Below, in pieces: positions 47,601 through 55,297 of a stretch of DNA of 64,000 nt (the stretch's first letter is position 1; each line of letters starts with the position of its first letter). Below the pieces are notes generated by a model. It was not told the DNA's origin. It was given only the letters and a program-made list of their open reading frames with translations, and searched no databases. The position numbers and the translations under genes are program-made. Where the stretch lies: positions 11,817-75,816 of the forward strand of contig CALLHY010000030.1 in NCBI GenBank assembly GCA_938009275.1. Reading direction: 5' to 3'. This DNA is from an uncultured bacterium. Its GTDB lineage: Bacteria > Cloacimonadota > Cloacimonadia > Cloacimonadales > Cloacimonadaceae.

Positions 47601-49068
47601 TTACTTTCCCATGGAGGAGGATATCTTTGATTACCTGATCATCGATGAAGCTTCCCAGGTCTCGATTGCGGATTCATTATCGCTGATCCTGCGGGCCAAA
47701 CAGGTGATCATATTTGGAGACGAACTCCAATATGGCGCGGTCAGCGCGGTTAACGTGGCAGAGCATTATGCCAGTGCCTATTTCAAGGAGATCATCCGCA
47801 GCTATAGCAAAGATCAAAACTTCCATGTCTCAGATGAAGATACTGACAGGCTGAGCCGCGAGGTCAGCAAGGCCTCTGTTGATGAAGATGAGGAGGAGAC
47901 TTCCCGGATTTTCCTGCCCTCAGCCGGGAACATCGAATGGCTGAAAACCTTCAGCATCAGGACTTCCACCTTGGCTTTCTGCAGGGCGATGGCCAATTAC
48001 AGTTCTGCCCTTGATGTTCACTTCCGCAGTTTCCAGGAGATCATCTCCTATTCTGCCCAGTTCTTTTACAAACAAAACAGCATCGATCTGATCATCAACC
48101 GGATCAGGACCAAACCCATCAAGCAGGTACTTAGATTTATCAGGGTAGAAACCAAAACCCATTCAGCCTCAAACGTGAACCTTGATGAGATCGAAGTGAT
48201 CATGGATGAATTGAAACAACTGCACGAGCAAAATTTCAAGGGTACTGTCGGCGTGATCTGCTCTTTCAAAGAACAGCAGGCCAGGATGGAAAAGGAATTC
48301 CGGAACAAGAACTATATTACCCATTTGAAGGCTGATAATAATCTGAAGGTCTGGTTTGTAGGAGACGTGCAAGGTGAAGAGAGAGACCTGATCTTCTATT
48401 CCTTTGTCCAGGACGATAAATATAAGACAGCCGATCTCCGGACCATCTATCCTGTGGTGGGCGGCACAGCCGACAATATCCGCAAACTGAAGATGCAAAG
48501 GCTGAATGTGGGCTTTTCCCGCGCCAAGGACACCATGGTCTTCGTACATAGCATGCCCTTGGAAAAATATAACGATACCACTCTGGGCGCTGCTCTGCAA
48601 CATTATCATGAGCAATTGGAAAACACACGGGACAACTATATTGAGGATGAGGGCATATTCGAATCTGAAGCAGAGAAAGAGCTGTATCGTCTGATCACGC
48701 AAACTGAGTTTTACCAGAAGCACAAGGATAAGATCAAGCTGGTGGCACAGTTCGAGATCGGTAAATACCTGGAAGATCAATACCAGCGTTATATCCCCAA
48801 ATACCGGGTGGACTTTCTGCTTACTCTCAGCCAGGGAGGCAGGGAAAGATCGCTGATCCTGGAGTATGACGGCTTTGAATACCACTTTGATCCCAACTCG
48901 CCCCACGACCCCCAATATCTGGAGTATGACCTGGCCCGCCAATTGGAACTTGAGAGCTATGGCTACAAGTTCCTACGCATAAATAAATTCAATCTGCTGC
49001 CCTCAGACCCGGCGCAGACCAAGATAAGCACCCTGAACAAATATTTGCAACAAGCCCTGGAGGAATAA
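44662..49068 (+). CDS. SF1 (DNA2/UPF1-like) helicase with C-terminal Vsr-like nuclease domain
   Basis: GTG 44662 has GGAGG nine bases upstream. The 1468-residue protein contains an N-terminal domain of about 380 residues without match, then helicase motif I VVEGPPGTGKSHTI (about 416), a long helical insertion (500-940), motif II LIIDEASQVSIAD, motif III IIFGDELQYGAV and motif VI MQRLNVGFSRAKD. The last 130 residues form a DUF559/Vsr-like nuclease: FESEAEKELY, YRVDFLL, LILEYDGFEYHF and LESYGYKFLRIN. It is thus a helicase-nuclease. Two bases separate it from the methyltransferase gene, so it belongs to the restriction operon. Mokosh-type defence proteins are a broad analogy (SF1 helicase plus nuclease), not an identification. 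Confidence 0.8.
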   Translation: MKNLAKSILNYYSTYNETRFRFDTRINFAWSNDDKTLDIPFFPEVAQNLLNEIQEGKRIHLSIHPEEHSISLDRRAFIDEVSREAKDLFPRLPETFDPANQETNNALRQFNLDLRSKVQAIQYNMQAQKIAELQNLHGTSHQPKTSFNPSINEQLIYDSIQREINVTTDIEHFKEAVLQIIKNSEYTLVLFDLFAQLRDLDRKIGLDRVYLFAHQISNEVGSYPLYFVELSIDNQFASISLVQTQKIIYLNTPAINANKPQDVLTLPRAEEMSNALATIRQLNGFLNTIYHGPQDFLMQDKFPSLILPNYPEISSRVGFQIVKQDSNNLLDYSELLALSDSSVGQKFLNLIDQYINSNVPSTQKEVEQQYWDKYPPRDVWNIVDDNPFPLNKSQKKILLAAQNEKNKIIVVEGPPGTGKSHTISALVYMASGLGKSVLITSHKKQALDVIEGYLTAKFRSLNQTGKPAIIRMDKASDGIANPPAQTLANPAFNGAANRVQRINITATEQKLQETLDRIKEQNQVYWKQFNSALVSNDLISEYLDLEKDLQLPESEIFICNFTEKDASDLLGFFNQLQEIDFPLSYQHLKEYFQKRERYEAYRKALEHLNKEKTIPTSAAPESVDLSSLEGFSQIVKALAISIKGGFSVFQDDLKPIKLRWGDKYLPRADELESLSALLNDIEKHSGLLAGKESKKKREEAEHALEQDHPEFCDQVFKLRKVKEARKYLDEIKKKLAQNSSDSQFTDAYLLAEHKRVSFESIKSNLQQLGHIDHAELIQTIADQTGKKKDDLTLQDLVTGVDLLGSQNETGLANSLIEELAAMLETDVSALPLINTRLKRAHEVVSKIQDTDWDWFDKLYDTYPAWLEHLGIGLHDLSNWKQIPAEMFEKMLRLIQLQNELAALSGASKPAQQDIQEFYRLVHQRYEYQNDERYSDLMNFTGDISRMQTSILTKKRLSSEQTSVMNQHLTCVIAQPSLITDYFPMEEDIFDYLIIDEASQVSIADSLSLILRAKQVIIFGDELQYGAVSAVNVAEHYASAYFKEIIRSYSKDQNFHVSDEDTDRLSREVSKASVDEDEEETSRIFLPSAGNIEWLKTFSIRTSTLAFCRAMANYSSALDVHFRSFQEIISYSAQFFYKQNSIDLIINRIRTKPIKQVLRFIRVETKTHSASNVNLDEIEVIMDELKQLHEQNFKGTVGVICSFKEQQARMEKEFRNKNYITHLKADNNLKVWFVGDVQGEERDLIFYSFVQDDKYKTADLRTIYPVVGGTADNIRKLKMQRLNVGFSRAKDTMVFVHSMPLEKYNDTTLGAALQHYHEQLENTRDNYIEDEGIFESEAEKELYRLITQTEFYQKHKDKIKLVAQFEIGKYLEDQYQRYIPKYRVDFLLTLSQGGRERSLILEYDGFEYHFDPNSPHDPQYLEYDLARQLELESYGYKFLRINKFNLLPSDPAQTKISTLNKYLQQALEE

Positions 49069-49069
49069 A

Positions 49070-51277
49070 GTGAGCAAGATCCATCTATCCGACCAAGAAA
49101 AAGAGATCATCGCCAAATGCATCAATGAGAATGTCGAGTTTCCGCTGGAAATAGTAAAAAAGATCGCCCCCGGGTTCTTTGACAAGCTCGCCCAAGCCGG
49201 TGAGTTCGATTATAGACGGCTCGATAAATACAAAATCCCCATTCTGGATTATGAGGGAAAACGCAGCGAACCTGCCATCCTCGCTTCAGCCGCGCTCTTG
49301 GGTGAAAGCTCACCTCTGCAGATCCTGCGCTATTTTGACGGTAAAGAATTCAAGCACAACGGTGACAGCCAGGAAGAGATCTTCGATATTCTGGAGAAGC
49401 AGAAGCGTGGCGAAGATGACTGGCGCAACCTGATCGTCCAGGGCGACAATCTGCTCTTTCTCAAAGCCTGCTACCTGAATCAGGACCCTTTGATCAAGGA
49501 CAAGGTCAAAGGCAAGGTCAAACTGGTCTATATCGACCCGCCTTTTGGAACTGGTGATGAGTATGGGGATACGGGTGGAGTTATGAGTTATAGTGCTAAG
49601 TTAGCCGGAGCAGAGTTTATCGAATCCGTTAGAGAAAGGCTTATCTTTCTAAAGCAAATGCTTATGGATGAAGGCAGTATCTTTGTCCGTCTTGATTATC
49701 ATTTTAGTAACTATGTTAAAGTTGTTATGGATGAAGTTTTCGGATCTGAGAACTTCAGGAATGAGATTGTTATCGGAAGAACAAAAACTGCTTATTATGC
49801 TAATGTTCAAAGAACTAACCCTAAGAACTTGAGTATAAACTACGATGTTTTGTTTTGGTACAGCATCCGACCCGAAACTACATTCAAAAATCTTAACAAC
49901 GAAGTTATTATCGAGGCTAGGGATGCTTACTGGAAGGATCTCAAAACGTTTTACCCAAGACCTGAGAAGAGGTATGAGCTTCTAGGAGTCACAATTGATG
50001 ATAATTGTAGTTGGATGTGGAAGAAGGAAGACGCGCTAAAAGCAGATCATAACTATCAAGAATTTCTCGAAGTTAATAAAAAAAGGAAAGTTAGCTTGGA
50101 GGATTATTGGGAAGAGCATGACAGAGCCATTAGATTCATCCGTAGAGAAAATAACACAGTGAAGTACTGGATTGAGCCCATTAGTAAGGTTCCACATAAC
50201 AACTGGATCAATATCGAGGGTTATTCTCGCGCATATGGTTATCCCACTGAGAACTCAGAAACCCTTTTAGAGAGAGTAATTGTTATGGCATCAGATTCTG
50301 ATGAACTTGTTATGGATGTGTTTGGCGGCTCTGGAACAACTGCTGCAGTAGCTGAAAAACTTGGACGAAGATGGATAACGGGAGACTTTGGAAAGCATTC
50401 TATATATACGATGCAAAAACGGATTTTAACTATCGCTGATTCAAAGAAACTTAGTTCCAATGAGAGTAAAGGTGATAAATACGGTAAGAACGCTAAGCCA
50501 TTCATAATTGCCTCAGTTGGCAGCTTCGACTTCAGCCGGATTGTTAACTTAAGGCAGCACAAGGAAGCCTACATCAATTTCATACTAACTCTGTTCAACA
50601 TCCAGGAGCGCAGTTCTGAGGAGCTGGCAAAGTACAAATTGCCCAATATCTATGGTCTGAAGGATGGCGATCCGGTGGAGATCTATCCCATCTGGGAAGA
50701 CGACTACCTGAAGAATATCAAGATCGATAAGGAATACCTGAAAGGCCTGGCTGAAGCAGAGGGTGGCAAGCTCAAGGGTAACTATTATATCATTGCCCCG
50801 GAGATCTGTGACCGGGTGGGCGACTGGGATTATAGAACCTCCCAGGGCAATACCGTTAGCTTCAAGATCCTGAGCTACCCATACAAGATATTGGAAGAGA
50901 TCAGCCGCTCCCAGCAGCTTTCCGAGCAGCCGGGCAGCTCTTCCGAGATCAATAAACTCATCTCATCCACTCGTTTCTATTTTAACCAGGAAGTAACATG
51001 TAAGCTCAAATGGCATCCTCAGGGTTTAGTGATATCTGATCTTGAGACAGCCATCACCGACAAAGCCGGTAATGAGATCCAAGGTCTGGACGCCCTGGCC
51101 ATGGTGCTGATCGATAAGAACTACGACGGCAAGATGTTCACCATGGAAGCTGCGGTCTACCGCAAGGACATCAAAGACGATGGCATCATCAACGTGGATA
51201 AGCTAACCGATAAAGTGGCGGTGATCGTGATCGACCGGCATGGCAACGAAAGTAAGATCATAATCCTGGAGAAATGA
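49070..51277 (+). CDS. Type III-like adenine-N6 DNA methyltransferase (Mod)
   Basis: The 735-residue protein is a beta-class amino-methyltransferase: catalytic DPPFGTGDEYG at about residue 156 precedes the SAM motif VFGGSGTTAAVAEKLGR at about 418; the region between, rich in Trp/Tyr, is the target-recognition domain. Length and order match Mod subunits of type III restriction systems. It overlaps the next gene (Res) by four bases. The stretch from about 49560 to 50560 is visibly more AT-rich, with other codon choices, than the two ends of the gene, suggesting a swapped core/recognition segment. Confidence 0.85.
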   Translation: MSKIHLSDQEKEIIAKCINENVEFPLEIVKKIAPGFFDKLAQAGEFDYRRLDKYKIPILDYEGKRSEPAILASAALLGESSPLQILRYFDGKEFKHNGDSQEEIFDILEKQKRGEDDWRNLIVQGDNLLFLKACYLNQDPLIKDKVKGKVKLVYIDPPFGTGDEYGDTGGVMSYSAKLAGAEFIESVRERLIFLKQMLMDEGSIFVRLDYHFSNYVKVVMDEVFGSENFRNEIVIGRTKTAYYANVQRTNPKNLSINYDVLFWYSIRPETTFKNLNNEVIIEARDAYWKDLKTFYPRPEKRYELLGVTIDDNCSWMWKKEDALKADHNYQEFLEVNKKRKVSLEDYWEEHDRAIRFIRRENNTVKYWIEPISKVPHNNWINIEGYSRAYGYPTENSETLLERVIVMASDSDELVMDVFGGSGTTAAVAEKLGRRWITGDFGKHSIYTMQKRILTIADSKKLSSNESKGDKYGKNAKPFIIASVGSFDFSRIVNLRQHKEAYINFILTLFNIQERSSEELAKYKLPNIYGLKDGDPVEIYPIWEDDYLKNIKIDKEYLKGLAEAEGGKLKGNYYIIAPEICDRVGDWDYRTSQGNTVSFKILSYPYKILEEISRSQQLSEQPGSSSEINKLISSTRFYFNQEVTCKLKWHPQGLVISDLETAITDKAGNEIQGLDALAMVLIDKNYDGKMFTMEAAVYRKDIKDDGIINVDKLTDKVAVIVIDRHGNESKIIILEK

Positions 51278-54144
51278 GCATGGCCAGGGAATACAGAAAC
51301 AAAATCAGCCTCTCGGAATTGACCCTGGATATCGATCACCGGAAGTATGATATCGGGCAATTTGATTTTTCCGAGATCGAAGAGTATGTGCGAGAAATCT
51401 CCAATGGCAGGCAGTATCAGTTTGACGCTATCCGGCAGATTATGGTCTACCTCTGGGGCGGGCGCTATGAATCGATAGAGGACCTGGCCCGGCAGAACTT
51501 CAAAAAGAAGGAAGCCATCCGGCAGAGGTTCTCATCGGAAAAAAAACTGCTCTCCCAGATCCCTTTACCCGGCAAGCTCTCCGGGGTTTGCTACATGGCC
51601 ACCGGAGCGGGAAAATCCTATGTGATCTTTGCTATTGCCTATCTTTCGATCCTCTTGGGGAAAGTGAAACGGGTGCTGGTGCTGGGGCCTCCCTCCACGG
51701 TAATCGAACAAGGATTGACAGAAAAATTCCGGGATTATATGTACTCACCCAAGGGACTGGCAATGAAGAATAAATTGCCGGAGAAATACCGGAACATCCA
51801 GGTCAGCCTGTGCAACGCCAATGACATTGTGGATGATTACAGCATCGTTATCGAGAATATTAACGCTGTCTATACCAAAGGCGAGAATGCGATCACGGAT
51901 ATGCTCTTCAAGCATACCGAAGAAGTACTGGTTTTGAGCGATGAAGTGCACCACGCCTATTCCCACTTGAAATTTGGCGATGCCGGAGTAGCCTTCGATT
52001 TCGATGGTATGAATTTCGGTAAAGGCGAAGATAAGAATGAGCGCTTGTGGATGAAGTTTCTGCGGGACAATCTTCTGGAAGACCAGAAACTGAGCGAGGA
52101 AACCAAGATCAAGCGCCATATTGGCTTCACGGGGACGCCTTATAACCAGAACGATTTCTTCCCTGACGTGATCTTTGATTATTCGATCAAGGACGCCCTG
52201 GAGGAGGGGATCATCAAGAGGATCAATCCTTTGCTGAAGATCAAGACCTCGGATGATGATTCCGATCTTACCCAGGATCAGAGATATGAGCAGATCATCC
52301 AGACCCATCTGGATAACAAGGATAGATATTCCTACGGAGGGAAGGTAAAACCCATAAGCATCTTTATCAACAACACCCAAAAAGCCGCCCAGGATAATGC
52401 AGACAAGTTTTACACAGTTTACAGCCGTTATCTTGCAAAGCATGATCCATTTTATCAAGGCCAAACCGTTAACGCTATCGAAGGTCTGCTACGTAATGAC
52501 AAAGTGGTGATTGTAGCTACATCCTCAGCCAATCGGGAAGACTACCTGGATCAACTGAACAGGATCGAGGAAACTGATCCAGTTAAAACCGGGGGCAGGA
52601 CAGAATTTATCTTTGCGGTGAATAAACTCTCCGAAGGGTGGGATGTGGACAATGTGTTCCAGATCGTTCCCATGCAGGAGAAGGTGTTCAACTCCAAGCT
52701 GCTGATCTCTCAAGTTTTGGGAAGAGGGCTCAGGTTACCTCGTAAGGTTTCGTATTTTGAGCTTAAGGGCAACTACCCCGAAGTGGTGATCACCAATCAT
52801 GAGAAGTTTGGCGAGACAGTGCGCAATCTCCTGGATGAGGTGCGTGAATGTGATTTGATCGTATCTTCTAAGGTGTTTACATCAAAAGACGAGAGTCCGC
52901 GATTTAATCATCATTTCACTTTGTTCAACCTGGATTATGACTTGGTAAAAGAAATCGTGGATAAAGAGCCGGAACAGGAATCAAACCGGTCTTTGACGTT
53001 GAAACCTCAGACCAGTTCTATGACGGCGGATGTGCAATATCTACATGGGGAAAAGACTTTCACTCTGACCAAGGACTTCAGCTCTTTGGATGAGGTGGTT
53101 CTGAGCGTTTTCAGGAAGATGAAGAATGTGGAGTTTGAAAATCAGCGTCTAAACTTGGATCGTTCTCTTGATCTGTCAAAACTCACCAACCGTGATTATA
53201 TTAGAGAAGTCATCCGTGCAGCCATGCAGGATGCTGGTATCACGCAAGATGCGCTCACAAACGAGAATAAGAAGGCTGTGGAGCTTTATTTCAACAGCTT
53301 CCTGCCCCGGGGTGAGAAGAGTGTCAGGTTTGATAGAAAAGTCAATCTGGCTACTGCCTTGCGAACTCTGGAAATGAACGCCAGCAGCGTCCGGGCCGGA
53401 GCACTGGATCAAAGCAGTTCGCTGTTTGTCTCGGATGATTGGGAAAATGAGCTATCGAATGAGTATCACATTTTTATCAATGAACTTGCCCTAACATCAG
53501 GCAAATCTGCTGATCAAACCACGATATTTGATACTGGCATTTCCGATCTGGATACCGATCTGATCCAGAAACCGTATGAGGGCAAGAGATTCTTTACCGT
53601 AAATCTTAGCGCTTTCAAAACACCCCAAAACTGCGTTGTTTGCTCCCATATCCCGGAGACCAACTTCATCATCGGATTGATCAAACATGCAGCCTATCTT
53701 GAGAGCTGGATCAAGTCCCCGGATATGGGTTTCTACTCCCTGGGCTATGAATACTGGAAAAGGGGCAAGGACAGGGTCCGGCGATTCTTTAATCCGGATT
53801 TCTTCATCCGCATTGATCTGGCCCGTTATCTCACGAATTGTGGTAAGAACATGCATGATTCGGATAAAAGAAAGCTGATAGGTTTGCAGGATCAGGGTAT
53901 CAGGGAACTGGTCTGCGTCGTGGAGATCAAAGCCGAAGATGATTTTGAAGAAGTAACCAATGCTAAGGATGAGCACGGTTCCCGCCACTTTGAAGAGCTA
54001 AACAAGGAACTCAAACAAGCCAATCCGATCGATCTGCACCTAACCAGCCGGGAAACAAAGGATCAGCACTACTCCTTCTTCCTGCTGAGAGCGGATGGAT
54101 TCGAATCTTGGTTCAGAAAGCTCAGGAATGGGGCTTTGATATAG
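51274..54144 (+). CDS. Type III-like restriction subunit (Res): SF2 helicase plus PD-(D/E)XK nuclease
   Basis: ATG 51274 lies in the Mod stop (ATGA). The 956-residue protein has motif I MATGAGKSYVIFAIAYL (about 109), the DExH-type box LSDEVHHAYSH, motif III FTGTPYNQ, motif V LSEGWDVDNVFQ and motif VI QVLGRGLRLP. The C-terminal nuclease is FFNPDFFIRIDL followed by LVCVVEIKAEDDF, the PD...ExK of Res subunits. Together with Mod it should cut unmethylated DNA after ATP-driven translocation or diffusion. An SF1 helicase-nuclease as third subunit is not part of standard type III systems. Confidence 0.87.
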   Translation: MSMAREYRNKISLSELTLDIDHRKYDIGQFDFSEIEEYVREISNGRQYQFDAIRQIMVYLWGGRYESIEDLARQNFKKKEAIRQRFSSEKKLLSQIPLPGKLSGVCYMATGAGKSYVIFAIAYLSILLGKVKRVLVLGPPSTVIEQGLTEKFRDYMYSPKGLAMKNKLPEKYRNIQVSLCNANDIVDDYSIVIENINAVYTKGENAITDMLFKHTEEVLVLSDEVHHAYSHLKFGDAGVAFDFDGMNFGKGEDKNERLWMKFLRDNLLEDQKLSEETKIKRHIGFTGTPYNQNDFFPDVIFDYSIKDALEEGIIKRINPLLKIKTSDDDSDLTQDQRYEQIIQTHLDNKDRYSYGGKVKPISIFINNTQKAAQDNADKFYTVYSRYLAKHDPFYQGQTVNAIEGLLRNDKVVIVATSSANREDYLDQLNRIEETDPVKTGGRTEFIFAVNKLSEGWDVDNVFQIVPMQEKVFNSKLLISQVLGRGLRLPRKVSYFELKGNYPEVVITNHEKFGETVRNLLDEVRECDLIVSSKVFTSKDESPRFNHHFTLFNLDYDLVKEIVDKEPEQESNRSLTLKPQTSSMTADVQYLHGEKTFTLTKDFSSLDEVVLSVFRKMKNVEFENQRLNLDRSLDLSKLTNRDYIREVIRAAMQDAGITQDALTNENKKAVELYFNSFLPRGEKSVRFDRKVNLATALRTLEMNASSVRAGALDQSSSLFVSDDWENELSNEYHIFINELALTSGKSADQTTIFDTGISDLDTDLIQKPYEGKRFFTVNLSAFKTPQNCVVCSHIPETNFIIGLIKHAAYLESWIKSPDMGFYSLGYEYWKRGKDRVRRFFNPDFFIRIDLARYLTNCGKNMHDSDKRKLIGLQDQGIRELVCVVEIKAEDDFEEVTNAKDEHGSRHFEELNKELKQANPIDLHLTSRETKDQHYSFFLLRADGFESWFRKLRNGALI

Positions 54145-54171
54145 TATCATTACACATTAAGGAAGTATTGT

Positions 54172-55224
54172 ATGACAAACACAACTGATAAAGCGCTGCT
54201 GGTTGGCAATGGCATCAACAGGGTGTTTTGCGATTCAGACTACTCCTGGAGTGATCTATTACAGGATCTGTCAAACATTCGTTCGGGAAATATTGATCTG
54301 AGTAATCCCTTTAAGCCTTTACCTCTAGCCTTTGAAGAGATTCTTAAAGCTAAAAACAACGATTATAAAAATGCTGTTCGAGTGTTGAAAAAGAAAACTG
54401 CTGAGATATTTGCAAAGCTTCCTGTTCGGGAAGTCCACAGAATGATAGCCGGTAATACTAAGTATCGGAATATAATGACCACAAATTACGAGTATACTTT
54501 GGAAAAAGCTTATGCAGAGATTCATTATCCAAATAGTGACTTCAGGGATCATTGCATAAGTAAGTTAAGCACAAATGAAGAAATTCACAGTCTTATGAGA
54601 AAGTATGAGTTTGCTGATGAGCGCCTTGTAGTTTGGCATATCCATGGTGAGATTAATCATACCAAGTATTCAAATGCGGAAAAAATCCTGCCTAGCAATT
54701 CAATCTTGATCGGATACAATCAATACATATCATATCTTGATACTATCTATCGGTATTTCTTTACAAATAAGAAGACCAAATATACAGAATACTCATCTCT
54801 ACAGGAGAAAATGACTAAATGCATGGCTGACCTGAATAGATTGGACATCGACACCTGGATCGATTTCTTCTTTTTCAGAGATATTGATATCATTGGACTT
54901 ACACTGGACTTCTCAGAGATGCATCTTTGGTGGATACTCAATCGCCGATTTAGCCTAATCAAAGACTCTGATATATTCAATGAGGAGTCTGATAAAAAGG
55001 CATCATTTAACCCAACAAACACGATCACATACTACTACCCCAAACTAAGCAAGAACTGCTTGGAAGAGAAGTGCTCTGATGCCCTGAATGATGTTAAACA
55101 AAAGGCAATATTGAATATGCTCGAAGTGTTAGGAGTAATCACCAAAGCCGTAAAGTGTAGATCCTATGAAGATTATTATACTCATGTATTGGGTAATAAC
55201 GTAATCGCTTCGCAGCGAGCATAA
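54172..55224 (+). CDS. SIR2-like protein
   Basis: The 350-residue product reads like the SIR2_2-type domain common in immunity proteins: ALLVGNGINRVF (nucleotide loop), RNIMTTNYEYTLEKAY, VVWHIHGEINH with the His, SILIGYNQYI, and DIDIIGLTLDFSEMHLWWIL. In characterised defence systems (for example Thoeris ThsA, DSR) such domains degrade NAD+ on phage sensing. It stands alone 27 bases after the Res gene, possibly an abortive-infection arm of the same locus. Catalytic activity is inferred only. Confidence 0.75.
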   Translation: MTNTTDKALLVGNGINRVFCDSDYSWSDLLQDLSNIRSGNIDLSNPFKPLPLAFEEILKAKNNDYKNAVRVLKKKTAEIFAKLPVREVHRMIAGNTKYRNIMTTNYEYTLEKAYAEIHYPNSDFRDHCISKLSTNEEIHSLMRKYEFADERLVVWHIHGEINHTKYSNAEKILPSNSILIGYNQYISYLDTIYRYFFTNKKTKYTEYSSLQEKMTKCMADLNRLDIDTWIDFFFFRDIDIIGLTLDFSEMHLWWILNRRFSLIKDSDIFNEESDKKASFNPTNTITYYYPKLSKNCLEEKCSDALNDVKQKAILNMLEVLGVITKAVKCRSYEDYYTHVLGNNVIASQRA

Positions 55225-55297
55225 GCGCTAAAAGGCTGTTTCGGCATTAGCATTATTGCATACAGTTTTTATTGCTTTGGGGATATTGGGAGAATGA

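Noticed and set aside
48169..48942. Long open frame (257 codons) opposite the SF1 helicase
   Set aside because: Antisense shadow of the helicase motif VI and nuclease region, which are strongly supported in the forward frame.
51745..52464. Long open frame (239 codons) opposite the Res gene
   Set aside because: Antisense shadow with Ile/Leu-rich composition; the sense frame carries all helicase motifs.
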